DNA from: an uncultured Faecalibacterium sp.
GTDB taxonomy: Bacteria; Bacillota; Clostridia; Oscillospirales; Ruminococcaceae
Length of the DNA stretch: 34,118 nt
Reading direction: 5' to 3'
NCBI GenBank assembly: GCA_934525735.1
Contig: CAKSZM010000011.1
Span: 1-34,118 of the forward strand
Part shown: piece by piece, positions 29,059 to 34,118 of the stretch
How the letters are laid out: every line of letters starts with the position of its first letter
How positions within the stretch are numbered: the first letter of the stretch is position 1
Position numbers and translations under genes: made by a program
Notes under the pieces: model-generated
The model's database searches: none
What the model saw: the letters and a program-made list of their open reading frames with translations, nothing else
Told to the model about the DNA's origin: nothing

Positions 29059-29784
29059 TCAGACAAAGAAATCCGGGAACTTTTCCAGCAGGCCCTGAAA
29101 ATTCTCGCGGTACGCACCAAGGTGGTGATCAAAAAATGCTTCCACATCCACATCCCGCGGCAGGCCCACCATCAGATACTTGTAGATCTGCTTGTGTTCC
29201 TCCCGGAACGCCTCCATGTCCACCTGACACAGTGCCGAGTCCAGATAGCGCACCCGGTCCATATGGGTGGTGACATTGTGCATCGCCTGCCAGATGCGGT
29301 CATAGCCGGAGAAGGTGTACAGCCGCTTATGGAACTCGTTGTCCAGCGCAATGAAATAATCTCCCGGCACATCCTGCCCGGAAACGGCGGCGGCGTCCTG
29401 CTTTTCCAGCAGGTCGTGCAGCTCTGCCAGCTGTTCCCGCGTCAGGTGGCCGGACAGATTGCGCAGCAGAGCCGGCTCTAGGATCTGGCGCATGGCATAG
29501 CCCTCGTTGATGTATTGAATGGAAATTTTGGACACGATGCTTCCGCGCTGAGGCAGCACTTCTACCAGCCATTCGCTCTTCAGCATCATCAGCGCCTCGT
29601 GGATGGGGGTGCGGCTCATCACGAGCCGTTCGCTCAGGTCCGCCTCGCTCAGCTGGCAGCCCGGCTGCAGCTGGATGGTCATGATATTCTTGCGCAGGAT
29701 GCGGTAGGCATACGCGCGGTTATTTTCGTCCGGCTGGCGCGGGTCGATCAGAAGCGGCAGGCCGCAGGTCTTATCATCTTTCAT
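29059..29784 (-). CDS. GntR-family regulator, FCD subfamily (II)
   Basis: 241 residues, same architecture as its neighbour but clearly different sequence. HTH: LQPGCQLSEADLSERLVMSR and IHEALMMLKSEWLVEVLPQR; FCD domain with ALDNEFHKRLY, REEHKQIYKYL and FFDHHLGAYRE providing His/Asp metal ligands. ATG 29784 follows AAGGGA by 7 bases; an upstream ATG at 29805 is less well placed. Its promoter (29852-29880) contains the motif TGATATGTTA that also occurs at the promoters of the zinc dehydrogenase and dctP, suggesting self-control and control of those genes. Confidence 0.9.
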   Translation of the reverse strand: MKDDKTCGLPLLIDPRQPDENNRAYAYRILRKNIMTIQLQPGCQLSEADLSERLVMSRTPIHEALMMLKSEWLVEVLPQRGSIVSKISIQYINEGYAMRQILEPALLRNLSGHLTREQLAELHDLLEKQDAAAVSGQDVPGDYFIALDNEFHKRLYTFSGYDRIWQAMHNVTTHMDRVRYLDSALCQVDMEAFREEHKQIYKYLMVGLPRDVDVEAFFDHHLGAYRENFQGLLEKFPDFFV

Positions 29785-29851
29785 AGTATTTTCCCTTACG
29801 ATCATACCTGCTTGCCTTACGGGCAGCAGGGGAACAGACTTTGTTGTATTT

Positions 29852-29880
29852 ATTATAATGCATAACATATCACTTGTCAA
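29852..29880 (-). promoter_or_regulatory. Consensus promoter of GntR II with operator in the spacer
   Basis: Minus strand TTGACA (29875-29880), 17-base spacer, TATAAT (29852-29857). The spacer contains TGATATGTTA (29863-29872). A bound repressor would block RNA polymerase. Confidence 0.85.
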
Positions 29881-29942
29881 AACACTTTTTTGCAAAATGC
29901 TGTTTTACGCCGGATTTCCAGACAAAAAAACTGTAAAACGAG

Positions 29943-29993
29943 TTGCATTTCCATCCAAACGGCGTTATAATAGGCTCACAAAGTAACATATCA
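29943..29993 (+). promoter_or_regulatory. Promoter and operator of the zinc dehydrogenase gene
   Basis: TTGCAT (29943-29948), 17-base spacer, TATAAT (29966-29971); TAACATATCA, the reverse complement of TGATATGTTA, lies at 29984-29993 just after the transcription start. Divergent from the GntR II promoter about 60 bases away. Confidence 0.8.
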
Positions 29994-30016
29994 GTTGGCA
30001 ATAGGAGGTCAATTTT

Positions 30017-31045
30017 ATGTCTGAAATCAATGCGATCCGTTTTGCTGAGCCGTGGCAGGTTTCCTGCGTCAAGGTTCCCATGCCGGAACCCAAGCCCGGC
30101 GAAGCCCTGATCAAGATCATGGCAGCCGGTATCTGCGGCAGTGATATCGGTGCATTCCGCGGCACCAACGGTCTGGTCAGCTACCCCCGTGTCATCGGCC
30201 ACGAGCTGGCCGGCGTGGTCGTTTCCATCCCGGAGAACAACAAGAACGGCATCAAGGTGGGCGACCGTGTGGTCGTGGACCCGTATCTGTACTGCGGCCA
30301 CTGCTACCCCTGTTCCATCGGCCGCACTAACTGCTGTGACAACCTGCATGTGCTGGGTGTGCATGTGGAAGGCGGCATGGCCGAGTACTTCTGCCATCCG
30401 GCTGATATGCTGATCAAGATCCCCGACGGCATGAGCTGGGTGCAGGCCGCCATGGCCGAGCCTCTGACCATCAGCCTGCACGGCATCCACCGCGGCGGCC
30501 TGAAGGCCGGCGAGTACTGCGCTATCATCGGTGCAGGCCCCATCGGTCTGGCCGCAGCCATGGTGGCACAGGCTTACGGCGCACATGCCATCCTGCTGGA
30601 TCTGGTGCAGGAACGTCTGGACTTTGCAAAGTCTCTGGGCGTGGAGTACACCATCAACTCCGGCAAGGAAGATGCCAACGCCCGCATCCATGAGATCACC
30701 GGCGGCGAAGGCGCACAGCAGGTGATGGAGTGCTCCGGCGCAAACCCCGCCATCCGCAGCACGCTGGATTATGTCAGTCATGCCGGCCGCATCACCTTCA
30801 CCGGCTGGCCCAAGAAAGAGACCAGCCTGCCCACCGATACCATCACCCGCAAGGAGATCGATCTGCGCGGCGCACGCACCAGTGCCGGCGAGTTCCCCGA
30901 GGCTCTGGAGCTGATCGCCAGCAAGAAGGTGGATATGCTCAAGCTGCTCACCAAGACCATCAAGCTGGAGGAAGTGCCTGAGACCATCATCGACATCGAG
31001 AAGAACCCCGGCAACTACATGAAGGTCGTTGTCACGATGGAGTAA
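30017..31045 (+). CDS. Zinc-dependent alcohol/sugar-acid dehydrogenase (MDR family)
   Basis: A 342-residue medium-chain dehydrogenase. Catalytic zinc ligands: Cys40 (GICGSD), His62 and Glu63 (GHELAG); structural zinc: Cys93, Cys96, Cys99 and Cys107 (YCGHCYPCSIGRTNCC). NAD-binding motif CAIIGAGPIGLAAAMVAQAY. The closest style is the polyol/L-galactonate/L-gulonate dehydrogenase group (RspB/LgoD-like). It likely oxidises the hydroxyl of a hydroxy or sugar acid imported by the TRAP system encoded downstream. SD AGGAGG 9 bases before the ATG. Shares its operator motif with the GntR II and dctP promoters. Confidence 0.9.
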   Translation: MSEINAIRFAEPWQVSCVKVPMPEPKPGEALIKIMAAGICGSDIGAFRGTNGLVSYPRVIGHELAGVVVSIPENNKNGIKVGDRVVVDPYLYCGHCYPCSIGRTNCCDNLHVLGVHVEGGMAEYFCHPADMLIKIPDGMSWVQAAMAEPLTISLHGIHRGGLKAGEYCAIIGAGPIGLAAAMVAQAYGAHAILLDLVQERLDFAKSLGVEYTINSGKEDANARIHEITGGEGAQQVMECSGANPAIRSTLDYVSHAGRITFTGWPKKETSLPTDTITRKEIDLRGARTSAGEFPEALELIASKKVDMLKLLTKTIKLEEVPETIIDIEKNPGNYMKVVVTME

Positions 31046-31082
31046 GTTCCTCCCCGATCACCGATAGAAGGAGAGTATCATT

Positions 31083-31814
31083 TTGGACGCATGGAATATT
31101 CTTGTTGTGGTCGTTCTGGCCCTGATCCTGCTGCTGATCCTGCCCATGGTGGCGGCGCGCAACGGCACCAAAAGCTTTACGCAGGCCTTGATGGCCCCGC
31201 TGCACCGCAAAAAAAAGCGCGGCCCGCTGGGGCTTGAGGTCGAGCCGGAAAAGAAGCCGGAACGCCATGTGAACAACAGTATGCAGGGCGAGCTGACTTC
31301 GATCGTCTCGCAGCTCATCACCTTTACCAAGCGCCAGCACTACACACTGGTGTACCCCGGCACCATCCGCGAAGGCGGCGAGCTGACCACGACGCTCGCT
31401 CTTGTTGTGACGCCGGGCGGTGTCGTCGGCCTGAACTGCTTCGGCTTTGCGGGGCAGATCGGCCCGGGCGAAAAGCCCACCGACCAGTGGTGCCAACACA
31501 TCAACCATCAGGATAACCGCATCCCCAACCCCATCCTTGCCAGCGAAAAGCAGCAGGTGCTGCTGCGCCGCGCCATGGACAAGGCCGGGCTGAGCGGCAT
31601 CCCGGTAGAGGTGATCACGGTGTTCACCAGCAAGGAAGCCCGGCTCTCCGGCGTTTCTGAGCAGAAATGCTTTGACCGTGATGGCATGATCGCCTATCTG
31701 GAGCAGGAGCGCTTCCACTCCGGCCCGGTGGACGACACCCACGAGACCGGCGTGAAGCTGAAGAATCTCGTCATCATATACAAATCCGACAAGCAGAAAA
31801 AGAAGAAGAAATGA
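31083..31814 (+). CDS. Membrane-anchored NERD-domain protein
   Basis: 243 residues. An N-terminal membrane helix (NILVVVVLALILLLILPMVA) is followed by a basic stretch, then by a NERD-like nuclease-related domain: ELTTTLALVVTPGGVVGLNC with GFAGQIG (equivalent of the D-x-x-V-x-t-x-x-G-xx-xI-E-x-K core, though the usual acidic residues are poorly kept), then NPILASEKQQVLLRRAMDKA and VITVFTSKEARLSG. A lysine-rich tail closes it. Start codon TTG at 31083 after AAGGAG. It lies 37 bases after the dehydrogenase gene and before a strong terminator, so they are co-transcribed. Role unknown. Confidence 0.7.
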   Translation: MDAWNILVVVVLALILLLILPMVAARNGTKSFTQALMAPLHRKKKRGPLGLEVEPEKKPERHVNNSMQGELTSIVSQLITFTKRQHYTLVYPGTIREGGELTTTLALVVTPGGVVGLNCFGFAGQIGPGEKPTDQWCQHINHQDNRIPNPILASEKQQVLLRRAMDKAGLSGIPVEVITVFTSKEARLSGVSEQKCFDRDGMIAYLEQERFHSGPVDDTHETGVKLKNLVIIYKSDKQKKKKK

Positions 31815-31883
31815 TCTTCGTCTGAAATGTTACAGTTTGCATTCCGGCACAGCGGAATGCGGTTATTCTCTCTGACATCCGCC

Positions 31884-31927
31884 AAAGAACAGGCCTGTAC
31901 CGAACCTCCCGTACAGGCCTGTTCTTT
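31884..31927 (+). terminator. Strong terminator after the NERD gene
   Basis: Perfect 17-base arms (31884-31900 and 31911-31927), then further T. A smaller hairpin GCATTCCG/CGGAATGC sits just upstream (31839-31860). Confidence 0.93.
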
Positions 31928-32049
31928 TTTGTTTTTCTCTCTTTTTTCTGCCCATTCGAGTGAATTTTCCGTATATTTCACAGAGAAAAGTTTCTTTTTT
32001 CGCTGTGGAAACATCGGGTAAAGATTCGGATAAGAAGTGCTGTTTCTTA

Positions 32050-32078
32050 TTGTCTCTTTCAAACTGATATGTTAGTAT
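32050..32078 (+). promoter_or_regulatory. Promoter and operator of the TRAP transporter operon
   Basis: TTGTCT (32050-32055), 17-base spacer, TAGTAT (32073-32078). TGATATGTTA (32065-32074) overlaps the -10 and is part of a dyad GATAT-N6-ATATC. A 110-base leader with GC-rich pairing precedes dctP. Confidence 0.75.
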
Positions 32079-32191
32079 ATCGTCAAGGAAAGCATGCCGC
32101 AGGCGGAACACACACCGGGGACTGCACGACCCCCGCGCATCGGTCCCGCTCAAGGAGAGGGCATGAAAACCATCGAAAAGGAGAGAATTTT

Positions 32192-33262
32192 ATGCGTATC
32201 CACAAAATCACCCGTCGTAATTTCATGAAGGTCGCAGGTGTTTCCGCTCTGGCTATGGGTCTGGCTGCCTGCGGCGGTTCTTCCGCCTCTACCAGCACCG
32301 CTGCTTCCACTGGCACTTCTGCTTCCGGCTCTGCTGCAGGCGGTGAAGTGACCGGCGACAAGGTCGTCATCAACATCGGCCACATCAACGACGAGAGCGA
32401 CTCCTGGCATCAGGGCGCTCTGAAGTTCAAGGAGTACTGCGAAGCAAACTCCAACGGCACCATCGAAGTTGACGTCTTCCCCAACAGCCAGCTGGGACCC
32501 GAGGTCGATATGATCCAGGGCATCCTGTCCGACAGCGGCACGGTGGACATCACCTTCACCGGCGAGTCCATGCAGACCTACCAGCCGGATCTGGGCATGA
32601 TCGGTATGCCGTACCTGATCCAGAGCGACGAGCAGATGGAAAAGGTCCTGACCGGCGACGTCGGCCAGAAGTTCGAGGATCTGATGGAAGCCTGCGGCAT
32701 GAAGTGCCTGGGCTACTTCACCCGCGGTCCCCGCTACATCACCTCTACCAAGAAGATCACCAAGGTCGCCGACTGCAACAACCTGGTCATCCGTACTCCG
32801 CAGTCCGCTATGACCGTCGCTGCTTTCCAGGCTCTGGGCGCAAAGCCCACCCCCATGGCTCTGTCTGAGGTTTTCACCTCTCTGCAGCAGGGCACCATTG
32901 AGGCTCAGGAGAACCCGCTGGCCATGATCGAGACTCAGAGCTTCTACGAGGTCTGCCCCTACCTGATCCTGACCGCTCACCTGCGTGCATGGGTCTACAT
33001 TGCAATGGGTCTGACCCAGTACAACCGCCTGTCCGACAGCCAGAAGGCTGTGGTCGATCAGGCCGGTGCCGAGTGCCAGGCTTACGAGCACGAACTGTTC
33101 CTCGATAATGAGGAAGCCTATTACAACCAGCTGCAGGAACAGGGCATGGAGTTTGTCGAGGTCGATACCGATGAGTTTGCTGCTGCAATGATCAGCGGTG
33201 TGCTGCCCATCCTGACCGACAGCCAGAAGGAGATCTACGATGGGATCGAAGCTCTGGCCTGA
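32192..33262 (+). CDS. dctP: TRAP transporter substrate-binding lipoprotein DctP
   Basis: 356 residues. The signal peptide TRRNFMKVAGVSALAMGLAA with lipobox LAAC (Cys27) and twin arginines suggests a lipoprotein that may use Tat. A Ser/Thr/Ala-rich linker (28-52) follows, then the DctP fold: SWHQGALKFKEYCEANSNG, VDVFPNSQLGPEVDMIQGI, and LVIRTPQSAMTVAAFQALGA with the conserved Arg that salt-bridges substrate carboxylates, and SEVFTSLQQGTIEAQENPL. It captures a carboxylate (sugar acid or similar) outside the cell. ATG 32192 follows AAGGAGA by 9 bases. First gene of dctPQM. Confidence 0.95.
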   Translation: MRIHKITRRNFMKVAGVSALAMGLAACGGSSASTSTAASTGTSASGSAAGGEVTGDKVVINIGHINDESDSWHQGALKFKEYCEANSNGTIEVDVFPNSQLGPEVDMIQGILSDSGTVDITFTGESMQTYQPDLGMIGMPYLIQSDEQMEKVLTGDVGQKFEDLMEACGMKCLGYFTRGPRYITSTKKITKVADCNNLVIRTPQSAMTVAAFQALGAKPTPMALSEVFTSLQQGTIEAQENPLAMIETQSFYEVCPYLILTAHLRAWVYIAMGLTQYNRLSDSQKAVVDQAGAECQAYEHELFLDNEEAYYNQLQEQGMEFVEVDTDEFAAAMISGVLPILTDSQKEIYDGIEALA

Positions 33263-33293
33263 CCGGCTGCAGTATCTGAAATGAGGTGAAATC

Positions 33294-33800
33294 ATGAAAA
33301 AAGGGATCAATACCTTTATCAAGGTTTACATGGAAATTCTGTACGCGCTGAGTTCTGTCTTTTACGCCGGCTTCTGTCTGTGCGTTCTGGTGCAGGTCAT
33401 CAGCCGCAACTTCCTGCCCAATGCCCCCTCCTGGACTGAGGAGCTGGCCCGCTACTCCTTCATCTACATGGTGGCCTTCGGCGTCGGTTTGGCTGCCCTG
33501 AAGCACGAGTTCGTCAACGTCGAATTCCTCGGCGACTTTCTCAAGGCCCGCAATCAGAAAGCTCTGGATGTGCTGAATCTGGTCATCGAGGCCATCATTC
33601 TGGCCATGTGCCTGATCATTCTGGTGATGGCTGAGCCGAAATACTGCTTTCCTTCCTTCTCGATGAACTCCACCGCCACCAACATCCCGATGAAGTACAT
33701 CTACTTCTCTCAGTTCCTCACCTTCATCATCCTGCCGGTCAGCTATGCACTGGATATCCTGCGCACTCTGATCGGCTGGAGCGAGAAACCGGCTGTGTAA
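33294..33800 (+). CDS. dctQ: TRAP transporter small permease DctQ
   Basis: 168 residues with four membrane segments. The family motif PSWTEELARYSFIYMVAFGV lies around residues 43-62, preceded by VQVISRNFLPNA. It joins DctM in the inner membrane to form the Na+-driven permease. SD GAGGTG 6 bases before the ATG; 31 bases after dctP and 16 bases before dctM. Confidence 0.94.
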   Translation: MKKGINTFIKVYMEILYALSSVFYAGFCLCVLVQVISRNFLPNAPSWTEELARYSFIYMVAFGVGLAALKHEFVNVEFLGDFLKARNQKALDVLNLVIEAIILAMCLIILVMAEPKYCFPSFSMNSTATNIPMKYIYFSQFLTFIILPVSYALDILRTLIGWSEKPAV

Positions 33801-33816
33801 AGGAGGGTAAAGCGCA

Positions 33817-34118
33817 ATGGTTGCAGTTCTGTTTATTGTTTTTCTGGTCGCGCTGGCGATCGGCGTGCCCGTGGCGTTCAGTCTGGGCCTCGCCTCGGTG
33901 GCCTACATGCTGGGCTCCCACATCCAGATGATCAACTTCGCACAGTATTTCTTCAAGGGCCTGGATTCCTTCACCCTGCTGTGCATCCCCGGCTTCACCT
34001 TTGCCGGCAACCTGATGAATCAGGGCGGCATCTCCGATAAACTGCTGGACTTTGCAGACGCACTGGTCGGCCACATCACCGGCGGTCTGGCTTATGCAAA
34101 CGTTCTGGCATCCATGGT
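33817..34118 (+). CDS. dctM: TRAP transporter large permease DctM (partial)
   Basis: The first 100 codons, cut by the window end. MVAVLFIVFLVALAIGVPVA, then DSFTLLCIPGFTFAGNLMNQ and GGISDKLLDFADALVGHITG are typical for the DctM transmembrane subunit of about 430 residues with 12 segments, which carries the Na+-coupled transport path. SD AAGGAGG 10 bases before the ATG. Confidence 0.95.
   Translation, partial: MVAVLFIVFLVALAIGVPVAFSLGLASVAYMLGSHIQMINFAQYFFKGLDSFTLLCIPGFTFAGNLMNQGGISDKLLDFADALVGHITGGLAYANVLASM

Noticed and set aside
1-34118. CRISPR arrays, tRNA or rRNA genes
   Set aside because: No regularly spaced repeats, no tRNA cloverleaf motifs (GGTTCGAnTCC with matching acceptor stems) and no rRNA stretches noticed.

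Overview
The window looks like chromosomal DNA of a low-oxygen gut Firmicute of the class Clostridia. It is about 58% GC by eye, SD-dependent, and carries a SufCBDSU iron-sulfur operon, AgcS and DAACS symporters, a TRAP transporter and many anaerobe-type flavoenzymes. Protein style suggests the Oscillospiraceae, close to Faecalibacterium; this is inference from memory of family sequences, not a search result.

Layout. 1-2.2 kb: tail of a methionyl-tRNA synthetase-like gene, an EamA transporter overlapping a TatD hydrolase, and a small orphan gene. 2.26-3.3 kb: two abutting gene remnants (LysR C-terminus, fumarate-reductase-type flavoprotein C-terminus). 3.4-5.5 kb: YfcE phosphodiesterase and a MATE exporter whose promoter is followed by an attenuator-like leader. 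5.6-10.7 kb: complete sufCBDSU operon with a strong promoter and a dyad operator. 10.7-15.8 kb: AgcS symporter, a hairpin-rich spacer, another half flavoprotein, a small membrane protein, a short pyruvate-kinase paralog and a PfkB kinase.

15.8-24.9 kb is the accessory region and the most interesting part. A three-gene minus-strand unit (16.2-19.6 kb) encodes a fusion of a NADAR-type domain with a PD-(D/E)XK (DUF1887/Card1-like) nuclease domain, a U32-like cysteine-rich protein, and a PPOX-family flavin protein. A few kb away on the same strand lie an ADP-ribosylglycohydrolase and a macrodomain protein. Three unrelated families that remove ADP-ribose thus occur within about 6.5 kb, interspersed with decayed genes (aldo/keto reductases, carboxymuconolactone decarboxylase, nitroreductase, flavin reductase, Fe-alcohol dehydrogenase) and a fragment of a Tn916-type integrase. 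Several remnants keep only the two ends of the gene, or keep intact promoters (two MerR-type promoters with 19-bp spacers face each other at 15.8 and 16.2 kb).

25.0-34.1 kb: a redox and uptake region. A GlpA-like/GlpB-like/DUF1667 operon, two GntR-FCD regulators, a zinc alcohol dehydrogenase, a NERD-domain protein and a TRAP transporter (dctP, dctQ, start of dctM). A shared 10-bp motif (TGATATGTTA) sits in the promoters of the second GntR gene, the dehydrogenase and dctP, so this regulator probably controls uptake and oxidation of one hydroxy- or sugar acid.
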